DNA of 64,000 nucleotides, taken from contig CAVUHC010000006.1 in the NCBI GenBank assembly GCA_963741135.1, positions 434,001-498,000 of the forward strand, in the 5' to 3' direction. The position numbers were made by a program, and so were the translations under genes. This stretch comes from Gp6-AA40 sp963741135. GTDB lineage: Bacteria > Acidobacteriota > Vicinamibacteria > Vicinamibacterales > UBA2999. Below, piece by piece: positions 53,831 to 63,457 of this stretch; position 1 is the first letter of the stretch, and the number at the start of each line of letters is the position of its first letter. Below the pieces are notes generated by a model. The model saw nothing but the letters and a program-made list of their open reading frames with translations, was not told the origin of the DNA and ran no database searches.

Positions 53831-56728
53831 TCAGAACGTGAATCGCACAGCCAGCTCCGCCTGTTGCCGTGGCTGCACGCTCAGAATCTGGCCGAACGCA
53901 TCGGACAGCGCGTTCTCCTGCCAACCCAGCTCGGTGAGTCCCAGGTTGTCCCGTCCGAATAGATTGAACACCTGGGCGATGAACTCGACCTTGCGACTGC
54001 CCATCACAACAGCCTTGCTCGCCCGGACATCGAAGCGGTTGTACTCGTTCGTATGGAGACCCGCCTCCAGGATCGGAGCGCGCCCGTTCTGTGCACGCCA
54101 CGGGTTGACCGCCGCGAGCATGGCCGCGTTGTCTCGATTGCCCACGTTTCGGGTGGTGCCCGGGACGTAGTCGGTGTTCGCCGCACCGTCGTTGTTCAGG
54201 TCGCGTCCCGCGCGCGCGCTGAACGGCATCGTCGAGCGCAGTGTCCACACCGCGCCGACGTTGATGTCGTACGCCAGCCCAACCGAGCCACTGGCTACGA
54301 AATTGTGGCGCCGATCGGCGCCTCCGGGGCCCCAATCGAGGCCAGGGTTATAGAAGTCGGTGATGGCGGGCTGCGTTCCCGCGCCGGTGTTCTGCTGCTT
54401 CGACAGCGTGTACGACAGCAGATACTGATGCCGGTTTGCGTATCGCTTCTCGAGCCGCGCGAACATTGCCCGATACTCGTGCTCGCCGCCGGACTGCAAC
54501 CTGACGATGCGCCCCCATGTCGGCAACGGCCGGGCCCCGGTCGGCGTGACCGGCGTGTTGATGTTGGCCGTCTGGGTCATCGTATCGACATTCGAATAGA
54601 TACCGTCGACGTGAACCGCCAGATTGGCCTTCAGCTGCTGTGAGTAGCCGAGGGTCAGCGACTGCGCCCTCGCGTTCTCGAGCGCGTCGTCGGTGATGTT
54701 GACGTTCGGCGGCGCCGTCGAGGCAAACGACTCTGGAGAGCGCCCGCCGTACGGATCCGGATACGTGGGATTGCGGATGACGATGCTGGTCTGCCGCAGC
54801 GCCGTCAGCTCGGGCCGCAGTCCGCCCTGCATGACGTACTGGTAATACGTGCCGTAGGCCGCGCGCACCACCGACTGCCCATTGTCCTTGATATCCCACG
54901 CCACCCCGAGCCGCGGGCCGACGTTGTTGTGATCGCCGCGCACGGTCGGATCAATCAGTTCACGCAGACGCGGCACCGGCGTCAGGTCGAGATGATTGTT
55001 GAACGACTTGTACTGATCGTCGAAGCGCAGCCCGAGGCTCACCGTGACGTTCGGTCGCATCCGCCACTCGTCCTGGACATAGGCCTGGATCCAGTGGTTC
55101 TGGAGGTTCCGCAGAAGGGGCGGGAACGCGGCGGTGAACTGAATCGGGTTCCGCAGGTTCGCCATGGCCGCCGCCGATCCGTCGAAGAACTGATCCGTGT
55201 CGAACAACCACGTGCCGATATTCCCGGGTTGCTCTTCAGGCGAGAAGAGACGCACGTACCCGCCACCGATTTTCAACCCGTGGTCGCCCATCGTGATCGA
55301 GAAGTCGTCCCGGAACTCCGACCGGTTGGTCCAGTTCATGGCCCACTGATTGGAGCCCCAATTCAGGCTTGGGAACTGGAAAATCTGCGTGTAGCCTTTG
55401 AACCGCTCGGCCGGGAACTCACCCTTCTTGCTCGGGGGCCACAGCTCGAGTCCGGGAGGGCCCGTTCGGTTATCCAGATGCGACGGCGGGATCTGCGCCC
55501 GGATCTCATTCAGCATCCGCGAGCCGATCACCCATGTGTGGCCGACTAGGTTCGAATCGCGCGGCGAGCGCAGGTCGGCGCCGTAGAACGCCGCGTTGAA
55601 GCCGCCGCAGGTCTCGCACAGAATGCGCTCCATGTCCGTGACGTACCGGACGAAGAGATTCTGCTGCTGGTTGATCTGGAGATCGCCGCGCAGGAACCAC
55701 GAGAGGCGCCGGTACTCGCGGGGGAAGCTGCCTTCCAGCCTGGCGTAGAACTGCGGCTGTCCTGTGTTGACGTTCGCCGTCGCCTGCTCGGACGAGCGTT
55801 CGATCGCCGCGAAGAAGTGCAGGCGATCGCGGACGATGGGGCCGCCAAATGCCCCACCTTGCGAATGCCGCCGATAATCCGGCTTCGGATCGCCCAGCCG
55901 ATCGTGCCGGTCCTTCTCAATCCTGTCCAGCGCATTGAGGCTCTTGTCGCGGAAGAACTCGAACACCTCGCCGCTGTACCTGTTCGTGCCGCTCTTGGTC
56001 GCCGTCAGTACGACGCCGCCGACGGCACCATACTCTGCCGACGACTGGCTGAGGTTGACCCTGAATTCCCGAATTGCCGACTGCGGCACCTCCAGGTGCT
56101 GCTGGCCCGAGTTGTTCGACACATTCATGCCGCCATCGACGTGATAGAGGTTCATCGTGTTGGCGGAGCCGCCCGCGCCGATGTTGGCCTGCGATCGGCG
56201 CGCCGATGTCATGTCCATGCTGGTCCCCGGCAGCAGGAGGGCGAGCGAGATCGGCTGGCGATTCGCGATCGGCAGCGACTCGATCTGCTCCTGCGTCACG
56301 ACGGAGGCCACCTCGGTCCGCGTCGTCTCGACGACCGGCGATTCCCCGGTGACGGTGATAGTCTCCTGCAACCCCTGAGGCGCCATCGTGATGTCACGCT
56401 GCATCTCGAGGCCGATCGTGATCGTGATGTCCGTGCTTTCGGTGTTCGCAAACCCCTGCAGTTCGGCGAGCAGCTGATATCGGCCCGGCGGCAGGCCCGG
56501 CAAACGGTAAGTACCATTCCCTTCGCTGACGCCCGTTCGCACGACCCCGCTTTCGACGTTGCGCAGCGTCAGGCTGACGCCCGGAAGGGCTCCGCCCTGC
56601 GCGTCTTTGATCGTGCCGGCAATCACGCCGCCGGCGCCTTGTGCCGCAATCGGCAGCGTCAGCCCAATCAGGGATGCGAGGACCAGTGTGATCTGAAGAA
56701 CCCAACGAATCCGACGCCAGATCTCCAT
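53831..56728 (-). CDS. Oar-type TonB-dependent receptor
   Basis: 965 residues with a signal peptide (LVLASLIGLTLPIAAQ), a regulatory-like domain (AGTIKDAQGGALPGVSLTLR), a plug (PVVETTRTEVASVVTQEQIE, SLPIANRQPISLALLLPG, GTNRYSGEVFEFFRDKSLNA, GGAFGGPIVRDRLHFFAAIE) and a long barrel ending LAVRFTF. TATA-poor GAGGGAGGAT precedes the ATG on its strand. The cytochrome gene upstream (93 bases) and the VOC gene downstream (100 bases) run the same way and may share a transcript. Confidence 0.9.
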   Translation of the reverse strand: MEIWRRIRWVLQITLVLASLIGLTLPIAAQGAGGVIAGTIKDAQGGALPGVSLTLRNVESGVVRTGVSEGNGTYRLPGLPPGRYQLLAELQGFANTESTDITITIGLEMQRDITMAPQGLQETITVTGESPVVETTRTEVASVVTQEQIESLPIANRQPISLALLLPGTSMDMTSARRSQANIGAGGSANTMNLYHVDGGMNVSNNSGQQHLEVPQSAIREFRVNLSQSSAEYGAVGGVVLTATKSGTNRYSGEVFEFFRDKSLNALDRIEKDRHDRLGDPKPDYRRHSQGGAFGGPIVRDRLHFFAAIERSSEQATANVNTGQPQFYARLEGSFPREYRRLSWFLRGDLQINQQQNLFVRYVTDMERILCETCGGFNAAFYGADLRSPRDSNLVGHTWVIGSRMLNEIRAQIPPSHLDNRTGPPGLELWPPSKKGEFPAERFKGYTQIFQFPSLNWGSNQWAMNWTNRSEFRDDFSITMGDHGLKIGGGYVRLFSPEEQPGNIGTWLFDTDQFFDGSAAAMANLRNPIQFTAAFPPLLRNLQNHWIQAYVQDEWRMRPNVTVSLGLRFDDQYKSFNNHLDLTPVPRLRELIDPTVRGDHNNVGPRLGVAWDIKDNGQSVVRAAYGTYYQYVMQGGLRPELTALRQTSIVIRNPTYPDPYGGRSPESFASTAPPNVNITDDALENARAQSLTLGYSQQLKANLAVHVDGIYSNVDTMTQTANINTPVTPTGARPLPTWGRIVRLQSGGEHEYRAMFARLEKRYANRHQYLLSYTLSKQQNTGAGTQPAITDFYNPGLDWGPGGADRRHNFVASGSVGLAYDINVGAVWTLRSTMPFSARAGRDLNNDGAANTDYVPGTTRNVGNRDNAAMLAAVNPWRAQNGRAPILEAGLHTNEYNRFDVRASKAVVMGSRKVEFIAQVFNLFGRDNLGLTELGWQENALSDAFGQILSVQPRQQAELAVRFTF

Positions 56729-56820
56729 GAAATCCTCCCTCTATATTTCGTGAGTGATTCACGCGAGAGCGACCGGGTTTCCAACCTGCCTGTGTCCTTG
56801 TCGGAGCGTCTCTCCTTACC

Positions 56821-57975
56821 TCATGCCGGCGGACGTGACACCGGAGCGGGCCTCGCGAACTTCGCCGCATCGATCGTCACGTTGGGCTGCACTTCGGTCA
56901 GATCCACGTTCATTTGCATATAGGTCTGGCTCACGCTCCGATGAAACGGAACCTTGACGCCGGCGACGTCACGATAGTCCGCGTAGTCAACCTGCGTCGG
57001 CACAAAGCCGACCGGTGTTCGGGTCCAGCGCACCATGCGCACGAGCAGCCCGGAGTCGTCGAAGTAGAAATTGGCGAGCGCCTGCGCATCGCCGATGCCC
57101 TGCACGACCCGCACCTCCCGATCGTCGATCGCCGTGCGACCGACGCGCCACTTCGGGAACGCCCGCCGGATCCCCGCGGGAAACGCGACGATCGCCTCGA
57201 GCCGCGCGCGATCCAGGTTGCCCTCGGTCAGCGTCAGGAGTGGCATGGGCGTGTCCGGTCCCGCCATCCAGCCGTTGCGGCCGTCGAACGTCCGCGTGCT
57301 GGTGCCAGCGACCTGCCGGACGATCATGGTTTGCTGATTGGGCGCCTTGGCAAAAAGCTCCACCGGGACTTTCTCGAATGCCGTATCGAATCCCGCGTAG
57401 GTGCCCTTGGCCGTAAAGCTGGTGAATTTCGCGAGGCGTTCGGTGCCGCCGAGCGCCAGGAGGTACTTGTCGAAGATCTCGTCGGCGGACACGCGCGGGT
57501 CGACGGGAAAATCCCGCGCGTTGGGGTCTTCCGTCGGCGCGCCGTACTGGAGCGCAAGATCCGGCTCGCTCCTGGGAGCCTGGCTCCCGCCATGACAGGT
57601 GAAGCAGGTCACGCGCGTCCGGCCCGCGAAATACTGGTCGTTGAGCGCCTTCATCATCGTGAGCATCTGACGCGCGCGCCTGATCCTCGGGGTCGGCTGT
57701 GCGAACGCCGTCTTGTCGAAGTACGCGTTCGACACATGGCAGAACGTGCAGTCGTTCCCCATCGCAGACGCAAACATGCCCATCGTCTCGAAGAACGTAT
57801 CCACCGGAATGCCCTTCAGAATTTCGACGCTCTTGAAGACGTCGTCCGTCAGCGGCACCTTCTCGGCCGCGCCTTGCGGCGCTGGAGCCTGCCCGGCAGC
57901 CCTGATCCCGATAATCAGGCATAGAACCACGGCTATCGTGACGCCAAAGAGCGTTCGTTTCGAGCCCACCTTCAT
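56821..57975 (-). CDS. Reaction-centre-type diheme cytochrome fused to a LolA-like domain, copy 2
   Basis: 384 residues, closely similar to the copy at 51621 over the whole length. Signal stretch VTIAVVLCLIIGIRAAGQ, then SVEILKGIPVDTFFETMGMF, haem sites CTFCH and CFTCHGGSQAP, and the C-terminal domain TFDGRNGWMAGPDTPMPLL and YADYRDVAGVKVPFHRSV. It precedes a TonB receptor on the same strand, while copy 1 follows one. The repeated link of receptor and cytochrome supports a functional unit. Confidence 0.85.
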   Translation of the reverse strand: MKVGSKRTLFGVTIAVVLCLIIGIRAAGQAPAPQGAAEKVPLTDDVFKSVEILKGIPVDTFFETMGMFASAMGNDCTFCHVSNAYFDKTAFAQPTPRIRRARQMLTMMKALNDQYFAGRTRVTCFTCHGGSQAPRSEPDLALQYGAPTEDPNARDFPVDPRVSADEIFDKYLLALGGTERLAKFTSFTAKGTYAGFDTAFEKVPVELFAKAPNQQTMIVRQVAGTSTRTFDGRNGWMAGPDTPMPLLTLTEGNLDRARLEAIVAFPAGIRRAFPKWRVGRTAIDDREVRVVQGIGDAQALANFYFDDSGLLVRMVRWTRTPVGFVPTQVDYADYRDVAGVKVPFHRSVSQTYMQMNVDLTEVQPNVTIDAAKFARPAPVSRPPA

Positions 57976-58110
57976 GTTGTCTCCTCTGCGAAGCTGGATA
58001 TACGCTGAAAAATGCCAATTGCCGTAGAAGATTCAGTATCGGGCAAGTCCACCTTGCGCCCCCTGCCGCTAGGTGCTATCGTTCGACGTTCAATGCGGAG
58101 GTTACTGGCG

Positions 58111-58524
58111 ATGAGAACAAGACTCGTCCTGATGCTGGTCGGCGGAGTCCTGCTTGCGACCCTCCCGGCGCGAGCGCACCATTCGTTCGCGGCGGAATTC
58201 GACGTCAACCAGCCGGTCACCTTAAACGGTGTCCTTACCAAGATGGAGTGGCTCAACCCGCACGGCTGGATTTACGTCGACGTGGCCCAGCCGGACGGCA
58301 AGATCGTGAACTGGGCCATCGAGGCCGGAGCGCCGACCGCACTGCTGCGGCGGGGCCTGCGCAAGACCGACTTTCCTGCCGGCATCGAGGTCGTCGTCGA
58401 GGGCTACCGCGCCAAGGGCGGGGCGCCGAGAGCCAACGGCAAGACGGTCAAGTTCAAGGACGGCCGCAATTTCTTCCTGGGCGCGTCCGACGCTCCCGGT
58501 GCGCCGGGTGCGGCACCGCAATAG
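58111..58524 (+). CDS. DUF6152 exported protein, copy 2
   Basis: 137 residues from ATG 58111, with GGAGG 9 bases before; earlier ATGs give no signal peptide. The signal LMLVGGVLLATLPARA ends before HHSFAAEFDVNQPVTLNGVL. The core is WLNPHGWIYVDVAQPDGKIV and NWAIEAGAP. The tail (NGKTVKFKDGRNFFLGASDA) is longer than in copy 1. It is divergent from the cytochrome copy 2, about 135 bases away. Confidence 0.85.
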   Translation: MRTRLVLMLVGGVLLATLPARAHHSFAAEFDVNQPVTLNGVLTKMEWLNPHGWIYVDVAQPDGKIVNWAIEAGAPTALLRRGLRKTDFPAGIEVVVEGYRAKGGAPRANGKTVKFKDGRNFFLGASDAPGAPGAAPQ

Positions 58525-58603
58525 TCGAACGCGAGAATAAGAGCCACGGACCGTCTCGGCATCTCGCCGATGACGCGCCGTGGCTCGTCTACCGCGCGGC
58601 GGC

Positions 58604-59719
58604 TTAGCGGCTCGATGTCGACACACCTGTCGATGCCGCCCGATACTCTTTGGTGAATCCGTTCCGCCCGTTCTTCATGGTGAAGCTGCCATCGGGCCGC
58701 GCCGTCAGCTTGATGTAGGCCCCGCCGTCGCCGGCACCCGTGAAGTTGGCGATGAATGATTCCGGCGAGTTGACCTCCTTGGGCACCACGTCGGAGAAGT
58801 GCAGCTGCCAGAAATCCTCGATCCCCGGTGAGCTCCTGACGATTTTGAACGTGCCAGGCGTCCCGCCCTTCGTCGGGTTGTTGTTCATCACGGCCACGCG
58901 CGGCCGCACCGAATGCACCATCGCCTCGGCACCAGACCAGTCCCCCCCGTGGCGTGACGTGCGGTAAACGGCGACCGTCCCCAGCAGGTTCTGCGGGCAC
59001 ACCAGTTGGACCTCCTGGTTCCAAGTCAGGTCGGCGAGGTCGAGATACCTGAAGCGCCCGAAGTCCATGACGACACCGATGCTTTCGAAATTATTCGGCG
59101 TGTTGTCCTGCTCGCGCTGCTGGGCCTGGGCACAGAGCGGGTTCGCCGCCGGCGTGCGCCGGACACCGGGGACAGGAGACGTGATCAATTCGCCTGCGGA
59201 CGACACGACGCTGACCTCGAGGCCGGCGACCGGGATTTTCATCCCCGGCTTCGGAATGGTGACGTGCGCTTTCCCGCGGAACGGGAGATAGGAGATGAAA
59301 CCGGCTCCGCGGTTGCCACTGAGTTCGTCCGCGAAAGGACCAGGATCAAGGACACGTCGGATCGGCACCTTGTCCGCCAGCGCGGCGACACCGCCGACAT
59401 GGTCGCCGTGATAATGCGTGACGACGAGCGTATCGATACGCTCGACACCGGACTCCTTCATCGCCGCCTGGATGCGTTCCGCGTCGCGGCCCGGCGGATT
59501 CAGGTTGCCCGCATCCAGCAGCAAGGTTTCCCTGGCGCCGAGGATTCCGTTGGTGGGAGAGATGATCAGCGTGGACATCCCGCCTTCCGTGTCGATGAAA
59601 TAGATCTCCGTTATGCCCGGTGCTGGGGCGGGCTGTCTGACCACCGGTACCTGGGCCTGGCCGTAGGCGATCGATCCAAGGGCCGCCGCCACCGCGACCG
59701 CCAGTAATACCTTGCGCAT
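58604..59719 (-). CDS. Exported metallo-beta-lactamase-fold hydrolase
   Basis: 371 residues with a signal peptide (KVLLAVAVAAALGSIAYG). The metal site is VVTHYHGDHVGG, with further ligands likely in YRTSRHGGDWSG. The fold resembles the ComEC/Rec2-related branch of the superfamily. The segment ETLLLDAGNLNPPGRDAERI precedes the metal site, as in that branch. It lies after the lyase remnant and a TonB receptor on the same strand (gaps of 21 and 35 bases), so it is likely in their operon. The substrate is unknown. Confidence 0.8.
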   Translation of the reverse strand: MRKVLLAVAVAAALGSIAYGQAQVPVVRQPAPAPGITEIYFIDTEGGMSTLIISPTNGILGARETLLLDAGNLNPPGRDAERIQAAMKESGVERIDTLVVTHYHGDHVGGVAALADKVPIRRVLDPGPFADELSGNRGAGFISYLPFRGKAHVTIPKPGMKIPVAGLEVSVVSSAGELITSPVPGVRRTPAANPLCAQAQQREQDNTPNNFESIGVVMDFGRFRYLDLADLTWNQEVQLVCPQNLLGTVAVYRTSRHGGDWSGAEAMVHSVRPRVAVMNNNPTKGGTPGTFKIVRSSPGIEDFWQLHFSDVVPKEVNSPESFIANFTGAGDGGAYIKLTARPDGSFTMKNGRNGFTKEYRAASTGVSTSSR

Positions 59720-59740
59720 GTGTGCCTCCATTAAGCGTTC

Positions 59741-60127
59741 CTATCGTGCCGCTTGTGTCTGCTGCTGAGTGGCGGGCGCCCGAAACTGTATGCGCACGAC
59801 TTTGTTCGTTCGGTTATACGGCGCCCAGACGGTCGGCGGATCGGTACGGTTGTCGACCTGCACGTGGCGAATCTCGGTGCCGCGCGTCGGCAGCGGATAT
59901 TCGGTGAACCGCTCCGTCTTCGGATCGAACTTCGTGAGCACATCATTGTTCATTGTCGTGAGGGAGCAGCGCTGATAGAACCAGGCCTCGCCGTGCTTGA
60001 CGGAGTCACCGGTTGCTGCCGCCTGGGGCGGCGGCGCTGGCGATTGCATTGACGCGGTAGCTGGGACGATCAGCGACGCGGCGATGATGAAGACCAGCGC
60101 CGCCAAGATGTGCGGCCAGCGATTCAT
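59741..60127 (-). pseudogene. Shrunken cytochrome/virginiamycin-B-lyase-like gene
   Basis: 128 residues. The first 55 look like the start of an exported cytochrome (ILAALVFIIAASLIVPATAS, then KHGEAWFYQRCSL, where CSLC is expected). The last 70 look like the end of a virginiamycin-B-lyase propeller (LTKFDPKTERFTEYPLPTRG, VDNRTDPPTVWAPYNRT). The haem motif is cut and most propeller blades are missing, so an internal deletion has joined both ends in frame. It could still be made as a stub. It lies between a receptor and the metallo-hydrolase. Confidence 0.6.
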
Positions 60128-60162
60128 GCGCACGCTCTCACGTTCGATGTGTCCGGAACGTC

Positions 60163-63075
60163 TCAAAACGCGAACCGGAATCCGACCTGCGCCATCCGCG
60201 GCTGATACGCGACGTTCGTATTCGACGAGGGTTTTCCGTAGAGCCTGTTGCTTTCCGCGGTCGTGTACCAGCCGTAGTTGGCGTGGTTGAATACGTTGAA
60301 CACTTCCACGATGCCGTCGATGCCCGCATTGCCGCCCATCGAGAGGTGCTTCTGCAGCCGCAGATCGACGCGGTGAATCGGGTCGCCGACAATCCCGTTG
60401 CGCGGCGTGAAGCCGCCGCCGACATTCGCCGGACGCTGCCGCAAGCTGCCGACCGTGCCGCCCGTGTCGAGCGCGTCGCCGCCGTAGGTCGTCGCGAACC
60501 GCTGGCCGGATCCATAGAAGTACAGTCCGCTCACCTGGATGCCATACCCCGCCTGCCAGATGCCGTTGAACACGGCGCGATGGCGCTGGTCGGTCGCCGC
60601 CAATCCGTACTCTTCGCCGAGCGGCCCCTTGACCGCGAATGGGACGGGATTCATCACTCCGCTCCAGGGCCCGGGCTGGCTGTCGCGGTACGTGGAGAGC
60701 GTGTAGGTGCCCGACGCCTGCCAGCGGTGGCTCATGCGCTTGCTGAATGAGGTCTCGAGGCCGTTGTAGTTGTTGTGCCCCGCGAAGATGTCCATCAGCG
60801 CCGCGCCCCATTCGGGGAACGGACGGCGGGTAACGTCGGTGAATGGGTAATTCAGCCCTGTGGCAGGGTTGAAGCTCAGGTTGATGTTGTAGCCGGTGAC
60901 GCGATCCTTCCGCTGCCCGTTGAACGAGTAGTCGGCGGTCATCCCCATGTCGGTTCCGAGCTGACGCTGCACTCCGATCGACGCCTGATAGCTGTACGGG
61001 TATTCGGCGTTCGGGGGAGCAATCGTCTGACCGAGGGCGCGCCGGGTACACCCAGGCACGAAGTTGACGTTGCAGAGGGACTTCTCCAGATCCTCCGCTT
61101 TGGGCAGCGGGCCGTTCCACGGGTTGACCGCAAAGTCCGGACGGCCGTCGTAGAGCGCCGACAGCACACGCTGTGAGACCGCGAATCGAATCGGATGCGC
61201 CACCTGGTTGACGAGCTCCGAGAAGTACTTGCCGGCGCCACCACGGATCACCGTCCGGCTATTCAGGGAGTACGCGAATCCGACCCGTGGGACGATGTTG
61301 TTGGTATCGAGCGGACGGTTGCCCGGCAGGAACGGCGGGACCGCCAGCTCGTTGGCGAAGACGTCCGTTTCCAGGTCGTACCGCACACCGACATTCAGTG
61401 TCAGCGACGAGGCCACTTGCCAGTCGTCCTGGAACCATCCGCCAAAGATGTGCCGCGGGCTGCGGATGTCGCAGCCGCCGAACTCGGTGCGGAATTCACG
61501 GGAGATCGATGACAGCGCGCCGATGTTCCACGCGTTGGGATCCAACGGGAAGAGCTGTTCGATGTTGGCGGGAACGGGTCCGTTGTCGGCGATGAGGTTG
61601 CCGCGCAGGAAATTACACCAGTCGTGCCACGTCAGGTAGTTCATGTACTCACCGCCGAGCCGCAGATCGTGCCGTCCCGCTTTGTTGGCGGAGAAGGAGA
61701 AATCGTCGCGCAGGGTGTAGACCTTCTGGCCGATGTACTGCGGGAAGTTCGTCCCGCCGCCGATGTTGAAGCCACGCAGAGTAATTACCGGCGGAAGCTG
61801 CCGTTGATTCGCGACGGGATTGCGCGCCGCAGCAAGCCCGGTGGTCGCCGTCCATGTGGCCGTCGGCCCCTGGTCCCAGTGGTTCGCCGCCCATCCGAGC
61901 TTCAGCTCGTTGACCGCGTTGTTGCTGATGACGCGCGTCAACGTGCCCTGGACGGCCTCGGCGTACTTGTCGAACTTGACCACGTTCGCCGGATGGTTCG
62001 TCGCGCCGCCGACAGTCGCCTGCGTGCCGTCGATCGGCTGGAAATCGCGCCACAGGTAAGTCGACACAGCCATGCGCGTCTTGTTCGAGAGCTGCGCGTC
62101 AACCCGCGCCATCGGCTTGTGCTGCCGGCGCACTTGAACCAGATCGACGTTATAGGTCGGATATGGGGAGTTGTGCGTGACCGTGGACGGCTCGCGCTCG
62201 AACTCGTAGTTGAAGAAGTAGTGGACGCGGTCACGGCGGATTGGCCCGCCGAGCGTCGTGCTGAGCTGCTGGTTCGAGTACGCCAGCACCCGCTGCTGCA
62301 CGAAGTCTTTGGCATTCATTCGATCGCTGCGGAAATAACCCGAGAGCGAGCCCGCCAAGACATTTGTCCCCGACTTCGTGATGACGTTGACCTGCGCGCC
62401 CGATGAGCGCCCCTGCGTCGCGTCGAAACGGTTCGAGATGAACTGGAACTCCGCGATGGCGTCGCGGCCGAAGCTCGGTTGCCGGTTCGATCCGCCGCAG
62501 CAGTTGTTCGTGACCTGCATGCCGTCAACGTTGAGTTGAACGGTGCCGAGGGCGGTGGTCACTGGAATGCCTCCAGGATCGGTGTGGTTCGCGCGGGCGC
62601 CTGGCGCCAGCATCGTCAGATCCAGGAAGTTCCGGCCGTTCACGGGCAGCTCCGACAGCTGCCGTGAATCGATGTTCCCGCCCAACTGGGAGGACGTGAC
62701 GTTGACGAGCGGCGCTTCCCCCGTGACCGTCACCGATTCCGCGATCGTGGACGGCGACATCTCGAGATTCAGCGTGACCTGCTGTCCGACCAGGACTTCA
62801 AGCCCCGTTCGTTGGAGCGTTGCGAACCCGGCTAATTCCACGGTGATTCGATACGTGCCGATGCGTGCAGGGATCCGAAAAGCGCCGCGCTCATCGGTGA
62901 ACCCCTCGAACTGAGTCCCCGTCGCCTCATGCACCGCTCGGACGGCGACGCCGGGCAGGACACCTCCCGTGAGATCTTTGATGGTGCCGCTGATTGTCGC
63001 TTCCTGCGCCAGCCCAACGCGAGGCAGCGCCAGGACAGCCATTACAACCAACGCCAAACCAAGTCTGCGTCCCAT
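60163..63075 (-). CDS. Oar-type TonB-dependent receptor
   Basis: 970 residues. Signal peptide (LALVVMAVLALPRVGLAQ), regulatory-like domain (ISGTIKDLTGGVLPGVAVRA), plug (LSELPVNGRNFLDLTMLAPG, VNVITKSGTNVLAGSLSGYF, STTLGGPIRRDRVHYFFNYE) and a long barrel ending VGFRFAF. It heads a minus-strand operon with the lyase remnant and the metallo-hydrolase. The 380-base space upstream separates it from DUF6152 copy 3. It shares the domain order but not close identity with the other two Oar-type receptors. Confidence 0.9.
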   Translation of the reverse strand: MGRRLGLALVVMAVLALPRVGLAQEATISGTIKDLTGGVLPGVAVRAVHEATGTQFEGFTDERGAFRIPARIGTYRITVELAGFATLQRTGLEVLVGQQVTLNLEMSPSTIAESVTVTGEAPLVNVTSSQLGGNIDSRQLSELPVNGRNFLDLTMLAPGARANHTDPGGIPVTTALGTVQLNVDGMQVTNNCCGGSNRQPSFGRDAIAEFQFISNRFDATQGRSSGAQVNVITKSGTNVLAGSLSGYFRSDRMNAKDFVQQRVLAYSNQQLSTTLGGPIRRDRVHYFFNYEFEREPSTVTHNSPYPTYNVDLVQVRRQHKPMARVDAQLSNKTRMAVSTYLWRDFQPIDGTQATVGGATNHPANVVKFDKYAEAVQGTLTRVISNNAVNELKLGWAANHWDQGPTATWTATTGLAAARNPVANQRQLPPVITLRGFNIGGGTNFPQYIGQKVYTLRDDFSFSANKAGRHDLRLGGEYMNYLTWHDWCNFLRGNLIADNGPVPANIEQLFPLDPNAWNIGALSSISREFRTEFGGCDIRSPRHIFGGWFQDDWQVASSLTLNVGVRYDLETDVFANELAVPPFLPGNRPLDTNNIVPRVGFAYSLNSRTVIRGGAGKYFSELVNQVAHPIRFAVSQRVLSALYDGRPDFAVNPWNGPLPKAEDLEKSLCNVNFVPGCTRRALGQTIAPPNAEYPYSYQASIGVQRQLGTDMGMTADYSFNGQRKDRVTGYNINLSFNPATGLNYPFTDVTRRPFPEWGAALMDIFAGHNNYNGLETSFSKRMSHRWQASGTYTLSTYRDSQPGPWSGVMNPVPFAVKGPLGEEYGLAATDQRHRAVFNGIWQAGYGIQVSGLYFYGSGQRFATTYGGDALDTGGTVGSLRQRPANVGGGFTPRNGIVGDPIHRVDLRLQKHLSMGGNAGIDGIVEVFNVFNHANYGWYTTAESNRLYGKPSSNTNVAYQPRMAQVGFRFAF

Positions 63076-63457
63076 CGGTACACTCCTTTAAGGCGTTTGT
63101 CCCCAAGAGCAAGGATTGAATTGCCGCAACGAGTAAGAGCCGACGACCGACTGAAATTGTGTCAACGGACCCGAGGCAATCGCCTCATGACAGGAGTCCT
63201 TATACACCCACTCAGTTACCAAGGCCAGATCTGTTCGAGGTTCTTCACGGCGCGATGTCGGTCAGCCTACGGAGCATTTGACACTCTTGGACTGACTCTG
63301 TAATAAGTGGCACGTCGCGGTTGTCGCGACGCCTCTCGGCTTCATCTGTTTCGTCGGTATTTTTCAACGGGGTTTGTCCATCGGCGCGCTGATTCTTTTT
63401 TCACCGATGCCACGGCCGGGTACCGCGCAAGGGATCCGGCGGGATTTGGAGGATGCA
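63076..63457. other. Intergenic space between divergent genes
   Basis: About 380 bases between the TonB receptor start and DUF6152 copy 3. It should hold both promoters. I see no tRNA, riboswitch, strong repeat or believable gene in it; short open frames there have no supporting start or composition. Confidence 0.5.

Noticed and set aside
55817..56923. 368-residue plus-strand open frame over the receptor and cytochrome ends
   Set aside because: It spans two real minus-strand genes and has no recognisable domain.
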